Assembly (NCBI GenBank): GCA_028692885.1
Contig: JAQUWM010000012.1
Location: 1 to 55,108 of the forward strand
Direction of reading: 5' to 3'
From: Acetobacterium sp.
GTDB lineage: Bacteria; Bacillota; Clostridia; Eubacteriales; Eubacteriaceae
Length of the DNA: 55,108 nucleotides
Under the pieces are notes generated by a model. The model made no database searches. It was not told the origin of the DNA and was given only the letters and a program-made list of their open reading frames with translations. The position numbers and the translations under genes are program-made. Below, piece by piece: positions 8,023 to 17,706 of the stretch. The stretch's first letter is position 1; every line of letters begins with the position of its first letter.

Positions 8023-10431
8023 GTGAATATAAAAAAGAAGGCACAACGAGAGATTGGACCGGTCGGCAAACAAAATCGTATCATGATTGCCATGGTTGTA
8101 CTGTCATTGTGCTTAATTATTGTTATCGGGAAATTGTTTTCCCTGCAAATTGTCAATTCCACTGGAAAATATGAACGACAGGTGGATCAGCTCGTTGAAG
8201 AAGTGCCGATTAAGGCATCGCGAGGAGACATTTATGATCGGAACAAAAATGTTCTGGCCAAGGATTCCTCAGCTACGGCGGTCAATGTGATTCCCTATGA
8301 GGTTGAAGATCCTGAACGTCTGGTTCAAACGTTAAGCAGCAAATTGGGCTTGAAGCCTGAAGATATCGTGACCAAGATTTCAGTTCTGGAGAATGACATT
8401 GTTGAAGTAAAAACCGGTATCAGCCAGGGAGCAGCGGTTATTGTGCTCAGTCATAATTTTGAAGGTGTGAGTATTGAGGATGGTACCTTATATTTTGAGC
8501 CAATTAATATCAAAGATCCTGAAGCAGTAGCATCAGCCATTTCCAAAGATTTGGATTACAATTATGAATCGCTTTATGATAAAGCCACCCGGAAAGAAAA
8601 TCAGCCGGTTCTGATTTTGGGGAAGGTCGACAATGCTTTGGCTTTGGAAATCAAGGAATCGGAAGTAATCAAAGACGATAGTGGCGAATTAGAAAGCTAT
8701 AACGGCATTGAACTGCTGGATGATTATCGTCGTTATTATACTAACGGAAACTTTGCTTCCTATATTTTGGGATTTACCGGGAGAGACTACAGCGGTCTTT
8801 ACGGGGTGGAGTCCACCTATGAAGATGTCTTAAGCGGTGAGGATGGGGTTGTTTACTTCCAAAAAGATGCCAATGGCAACCAGATCCCTTCTCAAACAAA
8901 GGTTTTAAAAGAACCGGTTCAGGGTGAGGATATTGTTTTAACCATTGACAGTAATATTCAGTTGATGGCCGAAAAAGCGGTTGAGGAAGCAGCGACAACC
9001 TGGAAAACAAAAAGTGTTACTGCTATTGTGATGGAAACTAAAACCGGGGAAGTGGTGGCGATGGCGACCACACCGGATTATAATCTTAATGATCCCTTTA
9101 CTTTGGATGCTAATTTTGTGGCGACCCACACAGCGGATCTGACCGGAAAAAATGAGCAGGAAAAGCTGGCAGAGATGTACAAAAATCAGGCCGTCAGTTT
9201 TATTTACGAGCCAGGCTCCACTTTTAAAGCGCTAACTGGGGCAGCCGCCCTGGAAGAAGGCGTCATGACACCAGATACCGTGGTCTATTGTAGCGGATCT
9301 ATCCAGGTTGGTGATGCGGTGATTAATTGTGCTACCGGTCCTCATGGCAGCGTTACGGTTTCAGATGCCATTGCCCATTCCTGTAATCCGGGGCTGGTGC
9401 AGATTATTGAAAAATTGAATCCAGATGTTTTCTATCAGTATGTTTATAATTTTGGATTGGGAGAAGCCACTGGGATTGAGTTGGACGGAGAAGAAGCCGG
9501 AATTGTCAATCGTTTATCCACCGCCAATGGTGGAATCAACGAAGTCGATTATGCGACCTTTTCATTTGGACAGGGTTTAGCGGTAACCCCGATTCAAATC
9601 ATTAGTGCGCTGAATAGTGTCGTTAATAACGGTTATTATGTAAAACCGACGATTATTTCTAGCGAAACCAAGGGAGCAGCAATTGAATCGCCTAAACAGA
9701 TTATTTCTAAGGAAACATCAGCCGCTACCAGAGAAATTATGCGTAAGGTAGTCGGTTATGATGCTGATATGACAGCTCTTTCAGAAGGCTACAGCATTGG
9801 TGGAAAAACAGGGACGGCGGAAAAGTTTATCAATGGTGAATATTCCAGTTCTAAATATGTAACCTCCTTTTATTGCTTTTCCCCCGTGGAAGATCCGAAA
9901 TATTCAGTTTATGTTGTGTTGGATGAACCAGCAGCAGGCGCTTACGGGAGTACCAGTGCAGCACCAACTGCCATCAGTTTAATAAAACAGGCGCTTAATT
10001 ATAATTCAGCCGATACCACCCTCAGTGGTGCAGCAACTGAAGAAATCCAAAAAGGAACGATCATGGTTCCCGATCTGGTCGGTCAGAACATCGATTTTGC
10101 AGCTAGTATTCTCAATGAAAAAGGGATAAAATACGTCGTTGATCCGGCTACCAGCGGCACTACCGTTGCGAATCAAAGCCTTCCGACCAATTCAGTCTAT
10201 GATCCCAATAGTGAATTGATTCTAGCGTTGGGAAATGCTGACAGTGCAGCAGCAGGAACGGTAATTGTTCCTGACCTAAAAGGATTATCGATTCAAAGTG
10301 CCAATGAAATTCTGACCGGATTGGGACTTAACCTTAAAATTACAGGTAATGGTTTTGCATCAAGTCAAACTCCGGCAGCAACAACCGTTGTGGATAAGGG
10401 CAGTGACGTCAGCGTAACGTTTACCCCATAG
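8023..10431 (+). CDS. Class B penicillin-binding protein with two PASTA domains (FtsI/SpoVD type)
   Basis: The 802-residue peptidoglycan transpeptidase has an N-terminal membrane anchor (about residues 24-46), a dimerisation domain starting RGDIYDRN, and a transpeptidase domain with S399-T-F-K, S453-C-N and K595-T-G. Two C-terminal PASTA domains begin at about 673 (MVPDLVGQ) and 742 (IVPDLKGL). It cross-links septal peptidoglycan with the FtsW polymerase encoded downstream. SpoVD and PbpB both carry PASTA domains, so division versus sporulation cannot be separated; as the only PBP in the cluster it is probably the division enzyme. GTG start at 8023 behind TTGGAG. A terminator and new promoter follow. 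Confidence 0.95.
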   Translation: MNIKKKAQREIGPVGKQNRIMIAMVVLSLCLIIVIGKLFSLQIVNSTGKYERQVDQLVEEVPIKASRGDIYDRNKNVLAKDSSATAVNVIPYEVEDPERLVQTLSSKLGLKPEDIVTKISVLENDIVEVKTGISQGAAVIVLSHNFEGVSIEDGTLYFEPINIKDPEAVASAISKDLDYNYESLYDKATRKENQPVLILGKVDNALALEIKESEVIKDDSGELESYNGIELLDDYRRYYTNGNFASYILGFTGRDYSGLYGVESTYEDVLSGEDGVVYFQKDANGNQIPSQTKVLKEPVQGEDIVLTIDSNIQLMAEKAVEEAATTWKTKSVTAIVMETKTGEVVAMATTPDYNLNDPFTLDANFVATHTADLTGKNEQEKLAEMYKNQAVSFIYEPGSTFKALTGAAALEEGVMTPDTVVYCSGSIQVGDAVINCATGPHGSVTVSDAIAHSCNPGLVQIIEKLNPDVFYQYVYNFGLGEATGIELDGEEAGIVNRLSTANGGINEVDYATFSFGQGLAVTPIQIISALNSVVNNGYYVKPTIISSETKGAAIESPKQIISKETSAATREIMRKVVGYDADMTALSEGYSIGGKTGTAEKFINGEYSSSKYVTSFYCFSPVEDPKYSVYVVLDEPAAGAYGSTSAAPTAISLIKQALNYNSADTTLSGAATEEIQKGTIMVPDLVGQNIDFAASILNEKGIKYVVDPATSGTTVANQSLPTNSVYDPNSELILALGNADSAAAGTVIVPDLKGLSIQSANEILTGLGLNLKITGNGFASSQTPAATTVVDKGSDVSVTFTP

Positions 10432-10440
10432 TAGAGTAAC

Positions 10441-10476
10441 AGAAAAGCGAGGGGGAAATTCCTTGCTTTTCTTTAT
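10441..10476 (+). terminator. Terminator or attenuator inside the dcw cluster
   Basis: AGAAAAGCGAGG (10441-10452) pairs with CCTTGCTTTTCT (10461-10472), one G-U pair, followed by a weak TTTAT tail. It separates the PBP from murF and probably only attenuates, since a promoter follows at once. Confidence 0.65.
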
Positions 10477-10486
10477 GTTCAAAGTT

Positions 10487-10495
10487 TGATATAAT
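10487..10495 (+). promoter_or_regulatory. Internal promoter for murF onward (extended -10)
   Basis: TGATATAAT: an extended -10 with perfect TATAAT at 10490-10495, directly after the terminator hairpin. It gives a leader of about 105 nt before murF and would let the murF-mraY-murD block be expressed apart from the division genes. Confidence 0.6.
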
Positions 10496-10607
10496 ATCAG
10501 GGTCTTTTTGGACAGCGGATTTTGATGATGAGAATTACACTAAAATTAAGTCAGAACGAGCTAAATAAGAACGAACTAAAATATTAGAGAAAGTTCAGGT
10601 AGTATCG

Positions 10608-11981
10608 ATGGAAAGTATCAGTGTTGATGAAATACTTCACATTACCCAGGGGGAACTGCTCCAGGGAACTCGGTCACTGGCAATTACAAATGTTGCCATC
10701 GACAGTCGCAAAATAAAAAATAACTATTTATATGTGCCTATTGTTGGGGAAACAAATAACGGCCATGACTATATCAGTCAGGCTTGTTCTAATGGTGGCC
10801 GGGTTTGTCTGACCCAGGAGAGAAACCGCTCATTTCCAGTCGAAATGACGGTCATCTATGTTGCTTCCACCTTAGCGGCGATGAAAGCTCTGGCCGATTT
10901 TAATCGGCATCGTTACCGCATTCCGGTGATTGCTATTACCGGTAGCAGTGGCAAAACAACCACCAAGGATCTGGTGGCTGCAGTGCTGTCGCAAAAATAT
11001 CATACCTTAAAAACAGAAGGTAACTTTAATAACGAATACGGCATTCCCCAGACGCTGTTTAATTTGGGACCTGACCATCAGATTGCCGTTATCGAAATGG
11101 GAATGGACCATCGAGGTGATATTTCAAAATCAATTGAGCTGGTTGATCCGGATATCAGCGTCATCACCAATGTCGGACTCAGCCATATTGAACGCCTGAA
11201 AACCCAGGAAAACATATATCTGGCCAAAAAAGAAATTCTGCAGACCTTATCAAGTGAGGGGATGGCCTATATCAATGGTGATGACGAATTTTTAAAGAAA
11301 ATAACAGTAGCGGATAATCGTTACCAGGTTAGAACCTTTGGTTTGCAAGGGGCCCATAACGTCACAGCCCGGAACTACACGTCCACGCAAGTCGGTCTGG
11401 AAATTGAGGTAGAGTGGGAACAACGAAACGAAGTCTTCACATTTAATTATCCCGGCGAACATAATGTCTATAATTGTCTGGTGGCCATAGGCTTAGGTTA
11501 TTTTTATAAAATGACCCAACCGGAAATTCAAAAAGGCCTTGACGCTTTCGTTCCCAGTGGCAATCGGATGGATATTTTCACGATTAGGGAAGTCAAGGTT
11601 ATTAATGACTCGTACAACGCTAATCCTGATGCCATGCGGGCGACCCTGGATGTCCTGGCCATTCTGGGCCGTGACTACAAGCGAAAAATTGCAATTCTTG
11701 GTGATATGCTGGAAATGGGCGAATATGGCCCGGCGGCCCATCTTGAAGTGGGCCGCTATGCCCGGGATAAGGCCGATATTTTAATTGGAGTTGGTCAACT
11801 GGGGCAAGAGATTTGTCGGGGCTATGAAAATGCTGGACAGGTCTACCAAGTTTCGGATGCTTTGGCAGCGGGAGCATGCTTAAAAGAGATCGTTCAACCG
11901 GAGGATATTATTCTGATCAAAGCATCTCGGGGCATCGGTCTGGAACGGGTTATTGATTTTATTAAGGAAGGTGATCGATAA
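10608..11981 (+). CDS. murF: UDP-N-acetylmuramoyl-tripeptide--D-alanyl-D-alanine ligase
   Basis: The 457-residue Mur ligase has the ATP-binding P-loop TGSSGKTTTKD near residue 109-119, the EMGMDHRGDI motif, and the ligase-signature VINDSYNANPDAM. It adds D-Ala-D-Ala to the muramoyl tripeptide in the cytoplasm. The order D-Ala-D-Ala ligase step then MraY matches the pathway and cluster order. No murE lies before it, unlike in most dcw clusters. ATG 10608 has only a weak AGGT behind it. The stop overlaps the mraY start by one base. Confidence 0.96.
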   Translation: MESISVDEILHITQGELLQGTRSLAITNVAIDSRKIKNNYLYVPIVGETNNGHDYISQACSNGGRVCLTQERNRSFPVEMTVIYVASTLAAMKALADFNRHRYRIPVIAITGSSGKTTTKDLVAAVLSQKYHTLKTEGNFNNEYGIPQTLFNLGPDHQIAVIEMGMDHRGDISKSIELVDPDISVITNVGLSHIERLKTQENIYLAKKEILQTLSSEGMAYINGDDEFLKKITVADNRYQVRTFGLQGAHNVTARNYTSTQVGLEIEVEWEQRNEVFTFNYPGEHNVYNCLVAIGLGYFYKMTQPEIQKGLDAFVPSGNRMDIFTIREVKVINDSYNANPDAMRATLDVLAILGRDYKRKIAILGDMLEMGEYGPAAHLEVGRYARDKADILIGVGQLGQEICRGYENAGQVYQVSDALAAGACLKEIVQPEDIILIKASRGIGLERVIDFIKEGDR

Positions 11982-12955
11982 TGGAAATGACAATTTTACA
12001 AACCGGATTGATCAGTTTGTTGATTTCCTTTTTAGTTGTCTATTTTGTGACGCCCCAGTTTATCCCCATGCTCAAACGTCTCAAATTTGGTCAGGCAATC
12101 AGAGAAGAAGGCCCCCAAAGCCATCTGGAGAAATCAGGGACCCCAACCATGGGTGGACTGGTGATCCAATTGGGGGTATTGGTGGCGGTTATGCTTTTAT
12201 CGGGGCTGATTGGAAACTGGGACTTTTTCCCAATTCTGGTGATGCTCTATTTCGGAGCGGTGGGCTTTGTTGATGACTATATCAAGGTAGCTAAAAAACA
12301 TAATTTGGGTCTGCGAGCCTGGCAGAAAATGGTACTCCAGTGTATTGGGGCGCTGGCGATTGCCCTCTATGCTTATTATTCACCAGCGATCGGGTCGGAA
12401 CTGGTCGTACCATTGATGAACCAGACTGTTGATTTTGGAATCTGGTATCTGCCATTTACCGTTATCGCAGTGGTCGCTATTGTTAATGCCGTTAATTTAA
12501 CTGACGGATTGGACGGATTAGCTTCGGGGGTAACTCTGATTGTTGCCATTTTCTTTTTTGTCGGTTCGCTCGTTTTGCCCCAGGCCAATACGAGTATCTT
12601 TATTGGTGCCATCATTGGGGGGTGTTTGGGTTTCTTAAGACATAATTCAAATCCAGCTGATATCTTTATGGGAGACACCGGTTCGATGGCGTTGGGGGGA
12701 GCTGTTGTGGTCATGGCCATTATCACCCAGCTGCAGATTTTTCTGCTCATTGCGGGAGCTTTGTTTGTCATTGAGGCCTTATCAGTTCTCATTCAGGTGG
12801 GCTACTTTAAATCCACCGGGGGAAAGCGATTTTTTAAGATGGCTCCCATTCATCATCATTTCGAACTGTCTGGTTGGAGTGAAACCCGGGTTGTCACTGT
12901 CTTCTGGGTTGCTACCGCCATTTTTGTAACCATTGCATTTATTTGTTTAGGATAG
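11981..12955 (+). CDS. mraY: Phospho-N-acetylmuramoyl-pentapeptide transferase MraY
   Basis: The 324-residue polytopic enzyme (about ten helices) carries the family signatures: DDYIKVAKKHNLGLRAWQK (Mg2+/substrate Asp pair), NAVNLTDGLDGLASG, and the HHHFELSGW loop. It moves phospho-MurNAc-pentapeptide from UDP to undecaprenyl phosphate, making lipid I at the inner face of the membrane. The ATG at 11981 shares a base with the murF stop, so the two are translationally coupled. Length is normal. Confidence 0.97.
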   Translation: MEMTILQTGLISLLISFLVVYFVTPQFIPMLKRLKFGQAIREEGPQSHLEKSGTPTMGGLVIQLGVLVAVMLLSGLIGNWDFFPILVMLYFGAVGFVDDYIKVAKKHNLGLRAWQKMVLQCIGALAIALYAYYSPAIGSELVVPLMNQTVDFGIWYLPFTVIAVVAIVNAVNLTDGLDGLASGVTLIVAIFFFVGSLVLPQANTSIFIGAIIGGCLGFLRHNSNPADIFMGDTGSMALGGAVVVMAIITQLQIFLLIAGALFVIEALSVLIQVGYFKSTGGKRFFKMAPIHHHFELSGWSETRVVTVFWVATAIFVTIAFICLG

Positions 12956-12967
12956 GAGAAGCACATT

Positions 12968-14329
12968 ATGAGAAAAAGGACCCTCGTGATAGGAGCAGCC
13001 CGAAGTGGGGTAGCTGTCACAGAACTATTATTGAACCATGGCGAAGCCGTGTTATTAACCGATACTCGATCATCGGGTATCGTCTTAAAAGAGTTTCCCC
13101 AGATTCTGGATTTTGAAAAAAGACCGGATTTCGAATCGATTTTTGGCATTCAGCCAAGTCTGGAGATCTTAAAAGTCATTGATGAAGTCGTTGTAAGCCC
13201 GGGAGTGCCATTAATTATCCCGATTATTCAAGCCGCTTACAAACAGGGTATTCCTGTCACTGGAGAGGTTGAAGCGGCCTATCGATTGACACAAACCCCT
13301 TTTATTGCCATTACTGGAACGAATGGAAAAACCACCACCACCACCCTGCTGGGGGAAATATTCAAAGCCTCCGGTCGGGGAACCTATGTGGTCGGAAATA
13401 TTGGCGATCCGATTACCAACTACGTCGACGATGCCACCGAAGATGAAGTATTTGTGACCGAGATCAGTAGTTTCCAATTGGAGACGATCCATACTTTTCG
13501 ACCCCGGGCAGCAGCGATTCTCAATCTGACTCCCGATCATCTCGATCGTCACCTGACGATGGACAATTATGTGGCCGCCAAAGGCCGGATTTTTGAGAAT
13601 CAAACGGCTGAAGACCTGCTGATATTAAATGGAGATGATCCATTAGTCTGCGAATTAGGCGCACAGGCGAGTTCAAAAAAAGTGTTTTTTAGTTACCAGA
13701 AAACCGTTGATTATGGTGCCTGGTGTTTAAATGGCGAAATATATGTCAATAGCGGCCAGGAAACCATTTTTGTTTGTTACGAAGATGAACTGGGGATCAT
13801 CGGTCCCCATAATACGATGAATGCCCTGGCAGCGTTGAGCCTGGCCTATTTTTCAGGAGTTGAGCTGGATGTCATTGTCGAAGTGCTTAAAACCTTTAAA
13901 GGAGTCGAACACCGGCTCGAAATGGTGGGTTGTTTTGCTGGGGTGACCTATATCAATGATTCTAAAGGAACCAATACCAATGCCACCATTACGGCTCTTA
14001 ATGCGGTAACAGAACCGATTATTCTGTTAGCTGGAGGCTATGATAAAAAAGAAGATTATTCTGAACTGATGGAACTGGTGGCTAAACGTGTTAAACGACT
14101 GATCGTTTTAGGTGTGACTGCCGATGATCTCGTAAAAACAGCCAATGCCAAAGGCTTTATGGACATCACTAAAGTTGACAATTACGAGGAAGCGGTTGCC
14201 TGTGCCAAAGCAGCGGCAGTATCCGGTGATACCGTCTTGTTGTCACCCGCCTGCGCAAGCTGGGATATGTTTGATAACTATGAAATCCGAGGTCGGGTTT
14301 TCAAGCGATTGGTGACCGAAAATCAATAA
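12968..14329 (+). CDS. murD: UDP-N-acetylmuramoylalanine--D-glutamate ligase
   Basis: The 453-residue Mur ligase opens with a Rossmann-like GAARSGVAV segment and VVVSPGVPL, then the P-loop ITGTNGKTTTTTLLGE, the EISSFQLE and LNLTPDHLDRH motifs, and YINDSKGTNTNAT. It adds D-glutamate to UDP-MurNAc-L-Ala. GGATAGGAGAAG gives the ribosome-binding site 12 bases after the mraY stop. A stop after KRLVTENQ at 14329 gives normal family length. Confidence 0.96.
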   Translation: MRKRTLVIGAARSGVAVTELLLNHGEAVLLTDTRSSGIVLKEFPQILDFEKRPDFESIFGIQPSLEILKVIDEVVVSPGVPLIIPIIQAAYKQGIPVTGEVEAAYRLTQTPFIAITGTNGKTTTTTLLGEIFKASGRGTYVVGNIGDPITNYVDDATEDEVFVTEISSFQLETIHTFRPRAAAILNLTPDHLDRHLTMDNYVAAKGRIFENQTAEDLLILNGDDPLVCELGAQASSKKVFFSYQKTVDYGAWCLNGEIYVNSGQETIFVCYEDELGIIGPHNTMNALAALSLAYFSGVELDVIVEVLKTFKGVEHRLEMVGCFAGVTYINDSKGTNTNATITALNAVTEPIILLAGGYDKKEDYSELMELVAKRVKRLIVLGVTADDLVKTANAKGFMDITKVDNYEEAVACAKAAAVSGDTVLLSPACASWDMFDNYEIRGRVFKRLVTENQ

Positions 14330-14344
14330 GAATCCGAGGAGTAG

Positions 14345-15487
14345 ATGATGAAAAATGGAAAAATAGATCGACCATTTTTGATTGCCCTGATGTTATTGGC
14401 GGGCATTGGCGTAATCATGGTATTCAGTGCCAGCATGTACTCATCCACGATTAGTGGCGAAAAAGGGTATGCCCTGTTCTTGAAACAATTATTTTTTGTT
14501 ATTTTGGGTGTGACTGTAATGGGGATCATGAGTCGGATTGATTACCGGGTTTATAAAAAATACTATGCCGTCGGTATTGTGATTTCTGTTTTTTTATTGA
14601 TTATCGTTTTAATCCCGGGAATTGGATTAAAGGTCAACGATGCCAGGCGGTGGATTGATTTAAAAGTGACCACCTTTCAGCCCTCTGAACTGGCCAAGGT
14701 GGCCGTGATTCTATATTTCAGTACCATTATTTCCCGAAAACGCAGTATTATAGAAGATCACCTGCCGTTTTTATTAAACTGTATGCTGCCGCTGGGACTG
14801 ATCTGCGGTCTGACTGCGATTGAACCGTCATTGAGTGCTGCCATGGCCATCGCCCTGGCAGCTGGTGGGGTGCTTTATTTTGGTGGTATTAAATTTAAAC
14901 TCTTTTATCCCTATCTGGGCTTTGGGTTATTGGCGGTGGCCGGTTTAATGATTGCTGAACCCTGGCGATTGGATCGTTTTAATGTTTTTTTGGGCAAAGG
15001 GGGGTATGATTATCAGATATCGCAGTCGCTTTTAGCGATCGGGACCGGGGGTATTTTTGGCCGGGGCTTGGGTAATGGAAAACAGAAGTACCTATTTTTG
15101 CCAGAGTTGCAGAATGACTTTATTTTTGCCAATATTGCCGAAGAATTTGGCTTCATCGGGTGCATTTTTGTTCTCGGACTGTTTGCTTTTGTGATTTGGC
15201 GGGGCTTTCAGATTGCTCAGAAAGTTCAGGATACCTTCGCCTATTTGTATACCAGCAGCGTGATGCTGCTGCTGGCATTCCAGGTTTTAGTTAATATCGG
15301 TGTTGCCTCAGCCATTATTCCGGTAACCGGGATGGCTCTCCCCTTTATCAGCGCCGGCGGTTCCTCGATGATTATTCTGTTTGCAATGATGGGTCCGATT
15401 TTAAATATTTCCCGAAATGTGGACTTGAGTAAGAAATTGGAGTTAAACAAAAAACCAGGGCTCAACAAGAAAAAGATTGTGAGGTAG
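14345..15487 (+). CDS. ftsW: Peptidoglycan polymerase FtsW/SpoVE (SEDS family)
   Basis: The 380-residue SEDS protein has about ten membrane helices and the family motifs: VFSASMYSS near the N-terminus, QPSELAKVA with the functional Glu, GLGNGKQKYLFLPE, NDFIFANIAEEFGFIG and the C-terminal PFISAGGSS. SEDS proteins are glycan-strand polymerases working with a class B PBP, here the PBP at 8023. FtsW and the sporulation protein SpoVE cannot be told apart by sequence alone; the cluster position fits both. Adjacent ATG codons at 14345 and 14348 are both possible; GAGGAG lies upstream. Confidence 0.94.
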   Translation: MMKNGKIDRPFLIALMLLAGIGVIMVFSASMYSSTISGEKGYALFLKQLFFVILGVTVMGIMSRIDYRVYKKYYAVGIVISVFLLIIVLIPGIGLKVNDARRWIDLKVTTFQPSELAKVAVILYFSTIISRKRSIIEDHLPFLLNCMLPLGLICGLTAIEPSLSAAMAIALAAGGVLYFGGIKFKLFYPYLGFGLLAVAGLMIAEPWRLDRFNVFLGKGGYDYQISQSLLAIGTGGIFGRGLGNGKQKYLFLPELQNDFIFANIAEEFGFIGCIFVLGLFAFVIWRGFQIAQKVQDTFAYLYTSSVMLLLAFQVLVNIGVASAIIPVTGMALPFISAGGSSMIILFAMMGPILNISRNVDLSKKLELNKKPGLNKKKIVR

Positions 15488-15490
15488 ACT

Positions 15491-16594
15491 GTGAAAGTAC
15501 TCATTGCAGCGGGCGGAACCGGGGGACATATATACCCGGGATTGGCGATTGCTGAAAAAATAAAAAGCGAAAATCCTGGGGCAGAAATTATCTTTATTGG
15601 ATCGATGGTGGGGATGGAAAAAAACATTATTCCCCAGCATGGTTATCCGATTGAGTATATTCGAGTCAGGGGCTTTGAGCGAAAAGCTTCGCTAGAAACC
15701 CTGGCAGCAATTAAAGGCATTTTTGATGGACTAAATGATTCTAAAAAATTAATTAAGAAACATCAGCCTGATCTGGTCATTGGCACCGGCGGCTTCACTG
15801 CCGGACCATTGCTATTGATAGCCAGCCGTCGGAAAATAAAAACGATGATTCATGAACAGAATGCCTATCCTGGTAAAACAAATCTGATGCTGGGAACTCG
15901 AGTGGATCGGATTGCCATCAGTTTCAAAGAGGCCGAAAAGTATTTTCCGCAGGAACGAACCTTTCTGGCTGGAAACCCGGTGCGGTCTGACTATCATCAG
16001 ATTGATCGCAGCGAATTGAGAAATAACCTGAACCTTTCAGATTCACAAAAAATGATTTTGATTATGGGTGGAAGCCAGGGTGCTGGTTCCATTAACCAAA
16101 GTGCTCTGTCACTGATCGCCTCCTATAAAGATCGAGATGATCGGGTAATTTATCATTTAACCGGAAAAGATCAATATGAATCGATCAAAAAAGAGGTGGA
16201 AGACCTGGGACTCTCACCATCTGGTCATGTTTTTGTGGAAGCTTACAGCAATGAGGTGCACCGTCTTTTAGGGGCAGCCGATCTGGTGATTAGTCGTTCC
16301 GGAGCGATGTCGGTGGCCGAAATCCAGGCGGTGGGGGTGCCTTCAATTCTGGTTCCCTACCCGATGGCAGCAGGCAATCATCAAGAATTTAATGCCCGGG
16401 TGATTACTGATCCAGGCGGAGGGATTCTGATCAAAGACAAAGAACTAACTGGGGCGCTGCTGATTCAAACTGTGGAATCGTTATTGGAAGACGATAAAAA
16501 ACGCCAGATGATGAGCCAAATAACAAAGAAACAAAGCATTATCAATGCCGGAGATCGGATTTATGACGAAATAAATAAATTAATGGAGAATTAA
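15491..16594 (+). CDS. murG: UDP-GlcNAc--undecaprenyl-pyrophosphoryl-MurNAc-pentapeptide transferase MurG
   Basis: The 367-residue GT-B glycosyltransferase has the N-terminal GGTGGHIYPGLAIA loop, the IGTGGF motif, MIHEQNAYPGKTN, a second glycine-rich loop MGGSQGAGSIN, and the sugar-nucleotide motif RSGAMSVAEIQAVG. It makes lipid II from lipid I on the cytoplasmic membrane face. The GTG start at 15491 lies 3 bases after the ftsW stop; GTGAGGTAG supplies a modest ribosome-binding site. The stop overlaps the ftsQ ATG by one base. No murC or murB lies next to it. Confidence 0.96.
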   Translation: MKVLIAAGGTGGHIYPGLAIAEKIKSENPGAEIIFIGSMVGMEKNIIPQHGYPIEYIRVRGFERKASLETLAAIKGIFDGLNDSKKLIKKHQPDLVIGTGGFTAGPLLLIASRRKIKTMIHEQNAYPGKTNLMLGTRVDRIAISFKEAEKYFPQERTFLAGNPVRSDYHQIDRSELRNNLNLSDSQKMILIMGGSQGAGSINQSALSLIASYKDRDDRVIYHLTGKDQYESIKKEVEDLGLSPSGHVFVEAYSNEVHRLLGAADLVISRSGAMSVAEIQAVGVPSILVPYPMAAGNHQEFNARVITDPGGGILIKDKELTGALLIQTVESLLEDDKKRQMMSQITKKQSIINAGDRIYDEINKLMEN

Positions 16595-17439
16595 TGAAAC
16601 GATCGAAGAAGAAAAAACCTAAAGAAAAGAACACCAAAAAACCACAAAATCATGAGTTGTCAAGACAGGAAATTAGAGAACAACGGCGGCGGGAGCGAAA
16701 AGCAAATAAGCGCAAACGAATAATGCGAGGTCTGATTACTGTTTTGGTTATTCTGGGAACAATTGGTATCAGTGGTTTCGGTGTTTATCAGGCGGCTAAT
16801 CTGGGTATATTTAATGTGGTGGAGATCAAGGTGGTTGGAAATGAAATTATTGATGCGCAGACGGTTATTGATGCATCAGGAATAAACGTTGGGGAAAGTA
16901 TTTTTTTGATTGATATCAATCAGGCAAATTATAATATTAATGCCTTGATGAATCTCGATGAACTGGAAATTTCGAAGATTATGCCGAATAAAATTATCAT
17001 CAGAATGGTTGAATCAACGCCAATTTGTGCAGTTAATTATGACAACAAGGTCTATTATATTACCGAGGATAAAAAATTGATTGAAGATGGCGAATATTTA
17101 AGAAAAACCGATATCCCGCTTGTTTTTGGTAGCGATGCGGTGACCATTTCAGAAATTGGTAAAGCCGTGGTGGTCGAGCCCTATTGGCGTTTTGACACAA
17201 TTATGAACATTCTAAAAGATTTAAAAGATGACGATAATTTGGACAAAATATCTGAGGTACGTATGACCAATGTGAACACCTATGAAATTGTCACAAAAAA
17301 TGGAACTGTCTTTATTCTCTGGGATTATAATAATTATCTCGAAAATAAGGCCTATATTCAAAACAACCTCGATAAGAACACCAGTAATATGATTATTAAT
17401 TTAGTGGCGGGAACAAAGCCAGTTATCAAACCGAGATAA
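16594..17439 (+). CDS. ftsQ: Cell division protein FtsQ/DivIB
   Basis: The 281-residue bitopic protein has a very basic cytoplasmic tail (residues 1-42, many Lys/Arg), a transmembrane helix at about 44-68 and an extracellular POTRA domain starting FNVVEIKVVGNEIIDAQ. A beta domain follows (MPNKIIIRMVESTPI). FtsQ/DivIB scaffolds the septal complex with FtsL and DivIC. The start overlaps the murG stop. A 267-base gap with its own promoter separates it from ftsZ, and ftsA is absent. Confidence 0.92.
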   Translation: MKRSKKKKPKEKNTKKPQNHELSRQEIREQRRRERKANKRKRIMRGLITVLVILGTIGISGFGVYQAANLGIFNVVEIKVVGNEIIDAQTVIDASGINVGESIFLIDINQANYNINALMNLDELEISKIMPNKIIIRMVESTPICAVNYDNKVYYITEDKKLIEDGEYLRKTDIPLVFGSDAVTISEIGKAVVVEPYWRFDTIMNILKDLKDDDNLDKISEVRMTNVNTYEIVTKNGTVFILWDYNNYLENKAYIQNNLDKNTSNMIINLVAGTKPVIKPR

Positions 17440-17528
17440 AAGCGTAGGGACTTTTCGTGGTTTCAGGCCAGTATCTTATCGGATCATAAAATATTGGGTG
17501 TTATTTTACTTAATTTGTTATTCAATAG

Positions 17529-17557
17529 TTGAAAAATTTACAAATAAAGGTTAATAT
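17529..17557 (+). promoter_or_regulatory. ftsZ promoter
   Basis: TTGAAA (17529-17534), 17-bp spacer, TAATAT (17552-17557). It gives ftsZ a leader of about 140 nt and supports expression independent of the wall-synthesis genes. Confidence 0.6.
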
Positions 17558-17706
17558 AAAGAGGTGAACATTTCTTTGTCCATAAACAATGGGAAGAAGT
17601 GTTATTAATGATGAAAAAACAACTGAAACTAATCTAATGTTCAGGAAAAAAGATACAAAAGGTCAATGTCGAACGAGAAAGCTGTTTAGTAAGAGGAGGA
17701 ATAAAA

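Noticed and set aside
17560-17612. Mini-ORF starting GTG after AAAGAGG upstream of ftsZ
   Set aside because: About 14 codons and so close to the predicted transcript start that its ribosome-binding site is doubtful.
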